From CAZAMB01 sp964486335 (lineage in GTDB: Bacteria > Planctomycetota > Phycisphaerae > UBA1845), in NCBI GenBank assembly GCA_964486335.1, contig CAZAMB010000014.1:1-64000 (forward strand): 64,000 nucleotides of DNA, in the 5' to 3' direction. Made by a program: the position numbers and the translations under genes. The notes under the pieces were generated by a model. That model saw only the letters and a list, made by a program, of their open reading frames with translations. It had not been told where the DNA came from and made no database searches. Shown here in pieces: positions 45,373 to 54,403 of this stretch. The number at the start of each line of letters is the position of its first letter. Positions within the stretch are counted from its first letter, which is position 1.

Positions 45373-47775
45373 ATGGCTCGAACGGTCATCGACATGCCGA
45401 TCAGTTGCCCGGAAGGGCCGGAACGATGCGCGGAGTGCGCCGAGTGCGTTCGACGGCGATTGCTCACACGCCAGGGCATCAACAGCGTCTCCATTCATGC
45501 GAACGGCGAACTGGCTCGCATTTCTCTCGACTACGACGCCACGCTTTTCACGCTGGCCGAACTTGAACGCGACGTGAAGAGCAGCGGCGGGTGCTTCTCG
45601 CCCGAATGGGGTCATGCGGTGATTCCGATCGAAGGTCTGAACTCGGCACAAAGTGCTCAACTGATCGAGAACTCACTTCGCCGCCTGCCGGGCGTCATGG
45701 CGACGGCCTCGCACACGGCGCGACTGGTCCGAGTGGAGTTCAATCAGCGGCAATGCGCCGTGCCCGACATCATTGCCAGAATCAACGAACTTGGCTTTCG
45801 GCTTCCACCAGACGCCGCTCAATTTCTCACGGTGCCCGAGCAAGCGGGCAAAAAGCGTAAGACTCCGCCGATTCCGATCGTGGTACGTGTGCTTCGCTGG
45901 CTGGCGGCCAACCCTGAACTCGCCATGCCGCTCCTCGGCGGGGCGCTGCTGCTCATCGGCTTCTTCGCCCATCGAACGGGTGCCGCGACCTGGATATGGG
46001 GGCCGGCGTTGGTGCTGAGCTTCCTTTGCTCGTCGCGCTACACCGCGATCGAGTCGTTCCGCTCCCTCCGTCATTTCCAGTTTAACGTCGACGCGCTCAT
46101 GTTCATTGCCGCCGGCGGCGCGATCAGCCTTGGAAAGTACGAAGAAGGCGCGTTGCTGCTCGTGCTCTTCGGCATCGGAACCGCCGGAGAGAACATGGCC
46201 ATGGACCGTGCCCGGCAGGCGATCAAGGCGCTCACCGATCTCGCGCCCGACACCGCCACGGTGCGCGACGCCGACGGGCGAGAGCGAGTCGTGCGCGTCG
46301 AGGATCTGGCTGTCGGCGATCAAGTCGTGGTCCGGCCCTTCGACCGCCTCCCGGCCGACGGTGAAGTCGTCTCCGGCGCGTCGGCCGTCGATCAGTCTCC
46401 CATCACCGGTGAATCCATGCCTGTTGAAAAAGACATCGGGGCAACGCTCTTCGCCGGGACCATCAACGGCTCGGGCGCAATGCAAATGAAAGTCTCGCGT
46501 GCGGCCGGCGAAACCAAGCTCGCCAAGATCATAAAACTCGTCGAAGAAGCTCAGACGACCAAATCGCCCACGCAAATCCTGACCGACCGCGTCGAAAAGT
46601 GGTATGTGCCCATCGTCCTCATCTCGACGGCCTGCCTGGTCCTTCTGCCGCCGATGCTGGGCGGAAAATCGTGGAGCACTTGGTTCTATCAGGCGATGGC
46701 TTTTCTCACCGCCGCTTCTCCGTGCGCCTTGGCCATCGGCACTCCTGCCGCAGTCCTCAGCGGCATCGCCCGCGCGGCCCGGGGCGGCGTGCTGGTCAAA
46801 GGCGGCGTCCACCTTGAGAGCCTTGGTCGCGTCCGGGCCATCGCGTTCGACAAGACTGGCACGCTGACCCAAGGTCGAGCCGTGGTCACGGACATTGTAC
46901 CGCTGGACCAACACTCGACCGAAGACGTTCTTCGCTTCGCTACGGCTGTCGAACAATCAAGCACTCACCCACTCGCCGCCGCCATCACCGCTGAAGCAAA
47001 ATCACGGGCCTGCATGCCCGCCGCCGCGACGGACGTGAAACAGTCTCCCGGCATCGGCGTCGTCGGATGGGTTGAGGGTCGCCGCGTGTCCGTGGGTCGC
47101 GCCACGCCGGACCAACTGGGAAGGTTGAAAAAACTTGCCGAGGAAGTGAAACGCCTGGAGACCGAAGGGAAGTCGATCGTCATCGCGTCTGTCGAAGACA
47201 AACCGATCGGCGTGATCGCCCTGGCCGACCATCCGCGCGAACATGTCCGCGAAGTCCTGGCCTCCCTCAAAAGACTCGGCATCCGCAAAACCATCATGCT
47301 GACCGGCGACAACGCGACCGTTGCGTCTGCCATCGCGGAACGCATCGGAGTCGACGAGTTCCACGCAGAGTTGCTCCCCGAAGAAAAGGTGGAACGTCTT
47401 CGCGATCTGGAACGCCGTTTCGGTCGCACCGCCATGGTTGGCGACGGAGTCAATGACGCCCCTGCGTTGGCCACAGCTTCGGTGGGCATCGCCATGGGCG
47501 GTGCGGGAACGGACGTGGCCTTGGAGACTGCCGACGTCGTGCTGATGTCCGACGCCCTCGAAAAACTCCCCGAAGCCATCGGCTTGTCGCGATTCAGCCG
47601 GCGGATCATCTTTCAGAATCTGTGCATCGCCCTCGGCGTTATCCTCGTCATGGCGCCGACGGCCGCGCTGGGCGGAGCGACGCTCGGCGTCGCCGTCGTC
47701 GCCCACGAAGGCTCAACGGTGCTCGTAGTCCTGAATGCCCTGCGTCTGCTGGTTTACAAGCCCAAGCCGATATAG
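45373..47775 (+). CDS. P1B-type heavy-metal-transporting ATPase, SPC type (800 aa)
   Basis: A cation ATPase with two N-terminal HMA-like ferredoxin-fold domains (about residues 1-70 and 75-150). The first has clustered Cys (SCPEGPERCAECAEC), while the second has lost the CxxC pair. Core motifs: TGES in the actuator (ITGESMPVEKD), DKTGTLT phosphorylation site, HP of the N-domain and GDGVNDAPAL. The ion-binding TM6 motif is SPC (AASPCALAIGTPAA), and TM8 contains HEGST, both typical of P1B-4 ATPases that carry Co, Zn or Fe rather than Cu. Export of an excess divalent metal is likely; the exact ion is unknown. Confidence 0.92.
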   Translation: MARTVIDMPISCPEGPERCAECAECVRRRLLTRQGINSVSIHANGELARISLDYDATLFTLAELERDVKSSGGCFSPEWGHAVIPIEGLNSAQSAQLIENSLRRLPGVMATASHTARLVRVEFNQRQCAVPDIIARINELGFRLPPDAAQFLTVPEQAGKKRKTPPIPIVVRVLRWLAANPELAMPLLGGALLLIGFFAHRTGAATWIWGPALVLSFLCSSRYTAIESFRSLRHFQFNVDALMFIAAGGAISLGKYEEGALLLVLFGIGTAGENMAMDRARQAIKALTDLAPDTATVRDADGRERVVRVEDLAVGDQVVVRPFDRLPADGEVVSGASAVDQSPITGESMPVEKDIGATLFAGTINGSGAMQMKVSRAAGETKLAKIIKLVEEAQTTKSPTQILTDRVEKWYVPIVLISTACLVLLPPMLGGKSWSTWFYQAMAFLTAASPCALAIGTPAAVLSGIARAARGGVLVKGGVHLESLGRVRAIAFDKTGTLTQGRAVVTDIVPLDQHSTEDVLRFATAVEQSSTHPLAAAITAEAKSRACMPAAATDVKQSPGIGVVGWVEGRRVSVGRATPDQLGRLKKLAEEVKRLETEGKSIVIASVEDKPIGVIALADHPREHVREVLASLKRLGIRKTIMLTGDNATVASAIAERIGVDEFHAELLPEEKVERLRDLERRFGRTAMVGDGVNDAPALATASVGIAMGGAGTDVALETADVVLMSDALEKLPEAIGLSRFSRRIIFQNLCIALGVILVMAPTAALGGATLGVAVVAHEGSTVLVVLNALRLLVYKPKPI

Positions 47776-47877
47776 CATGGAAAGCGGACCGCCATGTGAG
47801 GCACTGTTTCAGCAAAGGACGAACGCCGCGATTCCAACGTCCGCACAGTCAACTGTCGGTTTTCTTCGGAGCCGTGA

Positions 47878-48459
47878 ATGACTGCGACTCGAAGCAGCCT
47901 GCTTCACCGCGTGTGCGACCCGGCCGACGCGAAAAGCTGGAGCGAGTTCAACACCCTGTACCGACCTTTTTTGGTTCGTTACGCCATTCAGCGCGGTCTC
48001 GATCCACACTCGGCCGAGGACGTTACCCAGCAATGTCTCGCCGCTGTCGCCGCCAATATCTCCCGATTTGAAAAAAAGCGGGGTTTCCGCTCCTGGCTGC
48101 GAGGAATGGTGGACCACAAGGTGGCCGATTACTTGACCGCACAGCGCCGGCAGATTCGCGGCGGCAATGACAAAGCCCGCGACGCGGCCGACGCGTCGCC
48201 CGGTCCCTCCGACGTTTGGGAAAGAGAATGGAACCACGCCTTGCTTCAACTGCTGATCGCCGACCTGCAAAAGTCTTTCGCCGAACACACGCTTCGCGCC
48301 TTTGAAATGTACGTGCTCCACGGAGTGCCAGTCGAGGACATCGTTCGATTGACAGGCTTGAAGGCCGGACAAATCTACGTCGCCAAGAGTCGCGTCATCG
48401 CGCACATCCGCAAACACTGTGGAGAGTTGATCGAATGTCTGTACGGAGTGTGGCCGTGA
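47878..48459 (+). CDS. ECF RNA polymerase sigma factor (193 aa)
   Basis: The sigma-2 region covers about residues 15-95 (YRPFLVRYAIQRGLD, EDVTQQCLAAVAANI, GFRSWLRGMVDHKVADYL) and the sigma-4 helix-turn-helix about 130-185 (VEDIVRLTGLKAGQIYVAKSRVIAHIRKH). This is the planctomycete-type ECF factor encoded upstream of a protein kinase. Its last codons overlap by 25 bp the start of the zinc-motif/kinase gene downstream, a strong sign of coupled expression and of a sigma/anti-sigma pair. Start ATG at 47878 gives the normal length for the family. Confidence 0.9.
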   Translation: MTATRSSLLHRVCDPADAKSWSEFNTLYRPFLVRYAIQRGLDPHSAEDVTQQCLAAVAANISRFEKKRGFRSWLRGMVDHKVADYLTAQRRQIRGGNDKARDAADASPGPSDVWEREWNHALLQLLIADLQKSFAEHTLRAFEMYVLHGVPVEDIVRLTGLKAGQIYVAKSRVIAHIRKHCGELIECLYGVWP

Positions 48460-49712
48460 AGGATTGCCCGACGCACGACCAACTGATGGCGCTCGAACAA
48501 GGCGAACTCGACGACGCGCAGTCCCAACAGCTCGCCGGGCATGTTCATGAATGCCCGAAATGCGCCGCGACAATCGCTGAAATCCGCAACACCGATCCCG
48601 ACACGCAAATGCTTCGGCTCGTGTTTCAAAAGGCGGGCGCCGAATTGACGCTGGGCTCCGCCGGTTCGACGGAACTAACGCCCATTGGCGGCGTTCCCGG
48701 CAAGCCGATGGAACAACTACCCTCACGCTCGCCGAAAGCAATGAACCGATCCACTGAATCCTCGGCGAACACGACGTGGAACATTCCCGACTACGATCGC
48801 GTTGCTCTGTGCGGCGAGGGATCGTATGGAGCGGTTTGGGCGGTTCGTGATCGCGTCGGCGTCTATCGCGCGCTGAAAATTATCGACAAGGACCGGCTAG
48901 AGCGGGCCAAGGTTAAGTGCTATGAACAGGACGCGCTTGAAACGTATTGCCGAAAGGTCGCGCGCCATCCGTACCTTGTCACCGTGTACCACGTCGGCGT
49001 CGTTGGCCGCCTGCTCTACTACACGATGGACCTCGCTGACGATCAGCGTCTTCACGGCCCCGTCTCCGATCCGTTTCCGTCCGACTACCGACCGCTCACG
49101 CTTGAAGTCCTCATCAAGGGCGGGCGCTTGCGGCTCGACATCGCCGTCGAAATCATGCGGCGGCTTCTTCGCGGACTCGCGACCTTGCATGAACTCGAAC
49201 TGATTCACCGCGACATCAAGCCGAGCAACATCATCTTCGTCAATCGTTACCCCAAGCTGGCCGACATCGGCATCCTCACCTCCCAGCAGGGAACCGGAAA
49301 GCTCATCGGCACGCCGAGATACATGCCGCCCGATCGCGCGCGCGACAAAACCGCCGACATCTACGCCATGGGCGTCGTCCTGCGCGAGATGATCGAAGGC
49401 ACCGGCCATTCCTCGGCAACGCAACCCTTCGATAGCGCCAAGTGGGATCCTGACCGCATTCACGCCGTCATCGACCGTGCATGCGCGCGCGAAGCGGCCG
49501 ATCGCTTTCCCACCGCCGCGGAAATGCTGGAAGATCTCGAAGCCGCTCATTACCGAACCGAGAACTCGCTGTTCGATGAACTGGAGGCCCTGTATGTGCA
49601 GCCTCCTCCGCAAAAGCCGTCCGTTGCCATTCAACTCGCCTTTGCGCTCATTCACCGCATCCCCTGGATCGCCGGGCTGATCCTCCTCATCTACATCCTC
49701 TCCAGACTCTGA
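48435..49712 (+). CDS. zinc-type anti-sigma domain fused to Ser/Thr protein kinase (425 aa)
   Basis: Residues about 10-60 hold an HxxxCxxC zinc anti-sigma (ZAS) motif (HVHECPKCAATI). Residues about 115-380 form a Hanks-type kinase: GEGSYGAV glycine loop, ATP-binding Lys in YRALKIIDK, catalytic HRDIKPSN, DIG in place of DFG, and a modified activation-loop end (RYMPPDRARDK). The chain ends with one transmembrane helix (WIAGLILLIYILSRL), so the kinase should face the cytoplasm. Overlap with the ECF gene suggests that phosphorylation controls sigma release. Planctomycete ECF systems of this kind are known; the signal here is unknown. Confidence 0.88.
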   Translation: MSVRSVAVKDCPTHDQLMALEQGELDDAQSQQLAGHVHECPKCAATIAEIRNTDPDTQMLRLVFQKAGAELTLGSAGSTELTPIGGVPGKPMEQLPSRSPKAMNRSTESSANTTWNIPDYDRVALCGEGSYGAVWAVRDRVGVYRALKIIDKDRLERAKVKCYEQDALETYCRKVARHPYLVTVYHVGVVGRLLYYTMDLADDQRLHGPVSDPFPSDYRPLTLEVLIKGGRLRLDIAVEIMRRLLRGLATLHELELIHRDIKPSNIIFVNRYPKLADIGILTSQQGTGKLIGTPRYMPPDRARDKTADIYAMGVVLREMIEGTGHSSATQPFDSAKWDPDRIHAVIDRACAREAADRFPTAAEMLEDLEAAHYRTENSLFDELEALYVQPPPQKPSVAIQLAFALIHRIPWIAGLILLIYILSRL

Positions 49713-49981
49713 CCGCCCGTTGCTCCGACCGTCGGCTGTCAGACCGTCCGTTGAAAAACGACACGCTCAAATTGTGGCACCGGTTTCCAATGGGTGCATA
49801 CACCGGCTGCGGCGAAGATTATCAAGTGTGCCTCTTGCCCCCGATCGCCGAAATGATCGGACGTTTCAAAAAAGATGCCTCAACAGGCTGTCGTCTTCGT
49901 GCAAGGCTGCCGATTCAATTCGAGAGTTGGGAGGGGCGACAACAACCCCAAAGGCATGCTCGGACCCTGAGACTGGACCCG

Positions 49982-51925
49982 ATGATTCCACGCGACGACA
50001 AGTTGGAGCAAACTAATCTCAATCGAAGCGAGCCGCGAACTTCAGTTCGCGCGGAGTTTCCAAGAGATGGACGTGTCATCCGCTATGTTGGCTCTGGAAA
50101 TGCGCCAAGGCTCCTGATCGTTGCGAACGCCTTGGCGGTGCTTGCCACATTCGGTTGCGGACCAATCGCTTCACCTGATGTCCCAACCGACAATTCAACC
50201 ATTTCCGATTTCACTTTCCCCGAAGACGACGATCCCGCCATCGCCTCGCTTCCTTTTGAGGTAGACACGCTTCTTACTCAACCGCTCCCCGGCGCGGACC
50301 ATGCGGTGCTGAAAGCGCTGTACGCCTCAGCCGGCGCGACGGTCATCGACGAAATCACCGACATCGACCTGACCGTTCTCCAAACTCCGTCCGGCAAGCT
50401 CCGCGAAACCGCGGCTAAACTCGCCGAGAGCGGGCTGCTCGAAACGTTCCAGAAAAGCTACGAGTATTCCACGCAACGCGTGCCCAACGATCCCATCTAT
50501 GGCCGATCCGCGCATCTGCCGCAGATCCATGCCGAACAAGCATGGGATTCGTCAACCAGCTCAGCCGACATTGTGATCGCCGTCGTGGACACCGGCGTCG
50601 ACCCTGACCATCCCGATCTCGTCAGCAAGATCATCACCGGCTGGAATGTCTACGACGCCAATGCACGATTTGATGACGTGCTTGGGCATGGCACCCAGGT
50701 CGCGGGCGTCGCCGCCGCCGCGTCCAACAACGCCCTCGGCGTGACCGGTGTGGCCTGGGACTCGCCGATCCTCGCCATCCGCGTTGGCAACGACAGCGGA
50801 CTCTCCTCGTCGCAGCACATCGCTGCCGGGATTCTCTGGGCCGCCGCCAACGGAGCGAGAGTCATCAACGTGAGTTTCGCGCCGCTCTGGTCCGACAAGG
50901 TCGTCAAGGCCGCCGCCCAAAGCGCGTTCCACCGCGGCTGCCTCGTGATCATCTCCGCCGGCAACGCAGGCGGCATGAACACCGCCGTCGGATTCGACGA
51001 AGCCCTTTATGTCGGCGCCGTCACGACCGACAACGCCATTGCAACGTTTTCCGATCGCGGACCCTTCGTCGATGTCGTCGCGCCCGGAACGGCCATTCGC
51101 GCCACCACCTTCGACGGTGACTACGGAATGGCCAACGGCACCTCGTTCGCCGCGCCGATCGTGTCCGGCATCGCCGCCCTCGCGTGGTCGGTCAACCCCG
51201 ACCTTCGGCCGATTTCGATCAAAGAGGCGATTGTCAGTTCGGTCGTCGACTTGGGAGCGACCGGCAAGGACACGACGTTCGGCAACGGTCTGGTTGACGC
51301 CGCCGCGGCCGTCGCCGCCGCCCAAGCCGCCTTCGAACCCGCCGACACCACGCCGCCAGCGGTCACCGTCACCAAGCCGACGGCCAATCAGTCGCTTTCC
51401 GGTCGATCCACGGTCAGCGTCAGCGCGACGGATCGATACGGTGTGGCCGACGTCGTGCTTTCGATCGACGGCGTTCCTTTCGCAACGGACACCCGCTCGC
51501 CCTACAACTTCGTGATCGACACGACCACTTTTTCCGCCGGTTTGCACAAACTCTCCATCGTCGCCACCGACACGTCCGGCAACGCTTCGACGCCGCGCAT
51601 CATTCGCGTGACCTTCAGCGGAGTCGCGACCGCCGGCGCGGGCAACTCCGGCTCGATCCGGTTCACCTCCCCCGCCGAAGGCTCATCCGTCACCGGCAAT
51701 GTCACCATCAAAGCCACGGTCTCCGACGCCGACGGCCTGTCGCTCATCGAGTGGTTCGTGGATGGCGAATCCGTTTTTTCCTCGCCGATGTCGGGCACGT
51801 CGTCCGGCGTCAGCTACGTCTGGCGAAGCGCCTCCTACGCCGCCGGCTCCCACTCCGTCACCGTCGCCATTACGGACACCGCCGGAAACCAAACCCGCGG
51901 AAATCTCTCCCTGACGCGGCGATAA
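49982..51925 (+). CDS. subtilisin-like (S8) serine protease, predicted lipoprotein with Ig-like domains (647 aa)
   Basis: The catalytic triad is intact: Asp203 (VVDTGVDPDHPDL), His236 (LGHGTQVAGV) and Ser388 (NGTSFAAPIVSG). A lipobox (LLIVANALAVLATFGC) at about residue 53 predicts a lipid anchor. Two C-terminal bacterial Ig-like domains (about 460-550 and 560-645) follow the protease. No start codon lies between the upstream palindromic element (copy 3) and the lipobox, so translation must begin at or before the ATG at 49982 or a TTG at 50003. The residues SEPRTSVRAEF of the repeat are thus part of the pre-protein. The 270 bp upstream, after the kinase gene, look non-coding. Confidence 0.83.
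   Translation: MIPRDDKLEQTNLNRSEPRTSVRAEFPRDGRVIRYVGSGNAPRLLIVANALAVLATFGCGPIASPDVPTDNSTISDFTFPEDDDPAIASLPFEVDTLLTQPLPGADHAVLKALYASAGATVIDEITDIDLTVLQTPSGKLRETAAKLAESGLLETFQKSYEYSTQRVPNDPIYGRSAHLPQIHAEQAWDSSTSSADIVIAVVDTGVDPDHPDLVSKIITGWNVYDANARFDDVLGHGTQVAGVAAAASNNALGVTGVAWDSPILAIRVGNDSGLSSSQHIAAGILWAAANGARVINVSFAPLWSDKVVKAAAQSAFHRGCLVIISAGNAGGMNTAVGFDEALYVGAVTTDNAIATFSDRGPFVDVVAPGTAIRATTFDGDYGMANGTSFAAPIVSGIAALAWSVNPDLRPISIKEAIVSSVVDLGATGKDTTFGNGLVDAAAAVAAAQAAFEPADTTPPAVTVTKPTANQSLSGRSTVSVSATDRYGVADVVLSIDGVPFATDTRSPYNFVIDTTTFSAGLHKLSIVATDTSGNASTPRIIRVTFSGVATAGAGNSGSIRFTSPAEGSSVTGNVTIKATVSDADGLSLIEWFVDGESVFSSPMSGTSSGVSYVWRSASYAAGSHSVTVAITDTAGNQTRGNLSLTRR
50028..50054 (+). repeat. dispersed palindromic element, copy 3 (inside a signal-peptide leader)
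   Basis: Core GCGAACT-TC-AGTTCGC within AGCGAGCC and GCGG flanks. It is read in frame as SEPRTSVRAE in the leader of the S8 protease. The flanks share extended similarity with copy 4 (GAGCAA..AATC..AATCG before, GAGA..GACG..TCATCCGC after), showing a unit of about 90-100 bp. Confidence 0.85.
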
Positions 51926-52015
51926 CCAATCTTCCGGCGCCCAAAAAACCCAAACCGAATTAACGTACCACCGCAATACAATAAGTGTATAGTCATCGAA
52001 TGTCTCACTTTGCGC

Positions 52016-52044
52016 TTGCAATTGGCGTTCAAATGGGGCAAAAT
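52016..52044 (+). promoter_or_regulatory. possible promoter upstream of the 52180 gene
   Basis: TTGCAA at 52016-52021 and CAAAAT at 52039-52044 are 17 bp apart in the 254-bp gap after the protease gene. A TATAGT at 51988-51993 is an alternative -10 without a good -35. Confidence 0.35.
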
Positions 52045-52179
52045 GCTTCGTCGAGGGTAAACGAAGTCGCTCCGCCGGATATTACCGGAACGTGCCTCCG
52101 CGGGGTCATGTGCCGTTTTCGGCTTAAAGCGATGAACTCGTTCAGGCGCGGAAGTTGGGGTTTCGGAAGGGATAGAAAC

Positions 52180-54279
52180 ATGGTTCGTCCTGCATTTCAT
52201 AGGGCGGCACTCTGGACCGTCGGCGTTTTCTTGATTGGATCAAGCATCGCCCGCGCGCAATCGCAGGCCGGGGAGCCACCAGTCAACGACCTTTGCCCCG
52301 GCGCCATCGATGTCGGCGCGGTACCGGCTGTCGTGCTCGGCAGCAACACGGCCGCACTAAGCGACATTTTGACGCCGTGCGGAGTCGATTCCGGACCGTT
52401 CAAGAATGTCTGGTACAGCGTCATCGGCACTGGCGGCACGTTGACGGCCACGGTGTGCAGCGTGAACACCGCCATTGAAGACACAAAAATGTCCGTGTTT
52501 TGCGGCGACTGCGACGCGCGAGCGTGCGTGACCGGCAACGACGATGATTGCGATGCGGGCATCAACGAGTTCCTTTCGACAACGAGCTGGTGCTCAATTC
52601 CCGGCGAAGTGTATCTGATCACGATCGGCGGTTTTGATTCTACGACGCCGACCGGCTTGTTCGAGTTATCGATTTCTGACGCCGGCGACTCCTGCGGCGC
52701 CCCCATCAGTTGTGAGCCGCCACCGCCGCCTGCCAACGACTTGTGCGCGGACGCGGAAACGGTCACGCCGGGGGTGAGCGTGTTCGGCAATAACTCTAGC
52801 GCTACAGGCGATGCCGCGCCGTTTTGCGGAACCGACCCGCCGGGCCACGGCGTCTGGTACAAGGTGGTCGGAAACGGCAACGAACTGACGGCCTCCACCT
52901 GCGGCGCGGGTACCGATTTCGATACGAAAATCCAGGTCTTTTGCGATTGCGACACCTACACATGCGTGGACGGAAACGACGACTTCTGCGACTTGCAGTC
53001 CGAAGTAACATGGTGCTCGCAGTCGGGAACCACCTACTACATTCACGTCGGCGGCTTCGAGGCCGAGTCTGGCAATTACGAATTCGTAGTCAACGATTCC
53101 GGCTCCGCGTGCGTGAATCCGCCGCCGTGCGGACTGCCTCCTCCGACTGGTGCGTGCTGCGTCAACGGCCAGTGCATCGGAACCATCATTGAAGCCGAAT
53201 GCCAGATCGCCGGCGGCATCTGGTATTCAGATGAAGATTGCGCCACGTATATCTGCTTCGGCGCGTGCTGCGACGGAACGACGGGACTTTGTGCCGACAA
53301 CGTGGATCCGCTCCAGTGCGTCGGCGATCAACAGACCTACCATGACCATCAGAGTTGTGCGGAACTTAATCCACCTTGCACGCAGCACACGGGTGCTTGT
53401 TGCGACGGTAATACCGGGCTTTGCACGGATGACGTTCTTCCCGGCAACTGTGTCGGGGATCAACTGACTTGGCACAAAGGCGAGCTTTGTTCGGCACTTA
53501 ACCCGCCGTGCACGCAGCACACCGGCGCTTGTTGCGATGGAAACACAGGTCTTTGTGCAGACGATGTACTCCCCGATAACTGCGTTGGCGACCAGTTGAC
53601 TTGGCACAAGGGGGAACTGTGCGCGAATCTCAATCCGCCTTGCACGCAGCACACGGGTGCTTGTTGCGACGGCAATACCGGACTTTGCTCAGACGATGTG
53701 CTGCCGGGCAGTTGCGTTGGTGATCAACTGACCTGGCACAAGGGCGAATTGTGCGCCAATCTAAGTCCGCCATGCGTCCAGCACACTGGAGCCTGCTGCC
53801 TGACGTCACCGGGCGCGGGCGGGACCTGCGTGGACGATGTCCTTCCGCAGGACTGCACCGGCCCGCAGCGAATCTGGTCGAAGGGACTGCTTTGCTCGCA
53901 GGTCACTTGCGAGGAAGCGGCCGGCGCCTGCTGCAATACGTTGGAGGGTACATGCACCGAAAATGTCCTGCTGAGTGATTGCCAGGGTCCGCAACGCCAG
54001 TGGACCAAGAATGGATCCTGTGCGGGAGTGGTTTGTCTTCCAGCCTCGGGCGCTTGCTGCGACGCGAACACCGGGCTATGCACGCTCACTACTTTCGCTG
54101 ATTGCAATTGTTCAACTTGCGAGTGGACCAAGAACGCCACCTGTGAGGAAATCGATTGCCAGCCGCCCGGCGAGGAGATTCCGACAGTTTCGCAATGGGG
54201 GTTGGCGGTTCTATCGTTGCTGCTGTTGATTGGCGCGAAAATTCGTTTTGGCCGCCGGGACAACGCAATCCGCACATAA
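52180..54279 (+). CDS. secreted CC-repeat protein with two PPC-like domains and IPTL-CTERM (699 aa)
   Basis: The ATG at 52180 (GGAAGGGATAG before it) opens a signal peptide (LWTVGVFLIGSSIARAQ). Two related beta-domains (about 35-175 and 180-310; NDLCPGAIDVG... and NDLCADAETVTPG...) resemble pre-peptidase C-terminal-type domains, each with paired Cys. Eight GACC repeats of about 40-45 residues follow; three consecutive ones are exact 44-residue tandem units (53386-53781). The tail is IPTVSQWG, a hydrophobic helix and FGRR, an IPTL-CTERM signal. The gene converges on the metal-uptake operon. A cell-surface structural or binding role is an inference. Confidence 0.88.
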   Translation: MVRPAFHRAALWTVGVFLIGSSIARAQSQAGEPPVNDLCPGAIDVGAVPAVVLGSNTAALSDILTPCGVDSGPFKNVWYSVIGTGGTLTATVCSVNTAIEDTKMSVFCGDCDARACVTGNDDDCDAGINEFLSTTSWCSIPGEVYLITIGGFDSTTPTGLFELSISDAGDSCGAPISCEPPPPPANDLCADAETVTPGVSVFGNNSSATGDAAPFCGTDPPGHGVWYKVVGNGNELTASTCGAGTDFDTKIQVFCDCDTYTCVDGNDDFCDLQSEVTWCSQSGTTYYIHVGGFEAESGNYEFVVNDSGSACVNPPPCGLPPPTGACCVNGQCIGTIIEAECQIAGGIWYSDEDCATYICFGACCDGTTGLCADNVDPLQCVGDQQTYHDHQSCAELNPPCTQHTGACCDGNTGLCTDDVLPGNCVGDQLTWHKGELCSALNPPCTQHTGACCDGNTGLCADDVLPDNCVGDQLTWHKGELCANLNPPCTQHTGACCDGNTGLCSDDVLPGSCVGDQLTWHKGELCANLSPPCVQHTGACCLTSPGAGGTCVDDVLPQDCTGPQRIWSKGLLCSQVTCEEAAGACCNTLEGTCTENVLLSDCQGPQRQWTKNGSCAGVVCLPASGACCDANTGLCTLTTFADCNCSTCEWTKNATCEEIDCQPPGEEIPTVSQWGLAVLSLLLLIGAKIRFGRRDNAIRT
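53386..53781 (+). repeat. three tandem 132-bp coding repeats
   Basis: Three units start at 53386, 53518 and 53650, each opening with the codons for HTGACCDGNTGLC and spaced exactly 132 bp (44 codons). The protein copies differ at only a few positions (for example Thr/Ala/Ser after GLC; Gly/Asp/Gly after VLP), so the expansion is recent. Confidence 0.85.
54178..54276 (+). other. IPTL-CTERM sorting signal of the 52180 protein
   Basis: This encodes IPTVSQWG, LAVLSLLLLIGAK and FGRR at the C-terminus, an almost textbook IPTLxxWG-CTERM signal. It is nearly the same as the RCC1 protein's tail (IPTVNAWG...FGRR), so the two proteins should meet the same processing enzyme. Confidence 0.78.
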
Positions 54280-54311
54280 GCCGGATCTAGAGCAATCGCA
54301 ATCCAATCGTA

Positions 54312-54338
54312 GCGAGCCGCGAACTTCAGTTCGCGCGG
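54312..54338 (+). repeat. dispersed palindromic element, copy 4
   Basis: Core GCGAACT-TC-AGTTCGC between the stop of the Cys-rich gene (54279) and the stop of the convergent permease gene (54404). Flanks match copy 3 over about 90 bp. Here the element is purely intergenic and could end transcription from both sides. Confidence 0.85.
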
Positions 54339-54403
54339 ACTCCCGGAGAGTTGGACGATTCATCCGCTTCGTTTGCACCAGGAATGCTCTAGTCAGTATC
54401 TGG

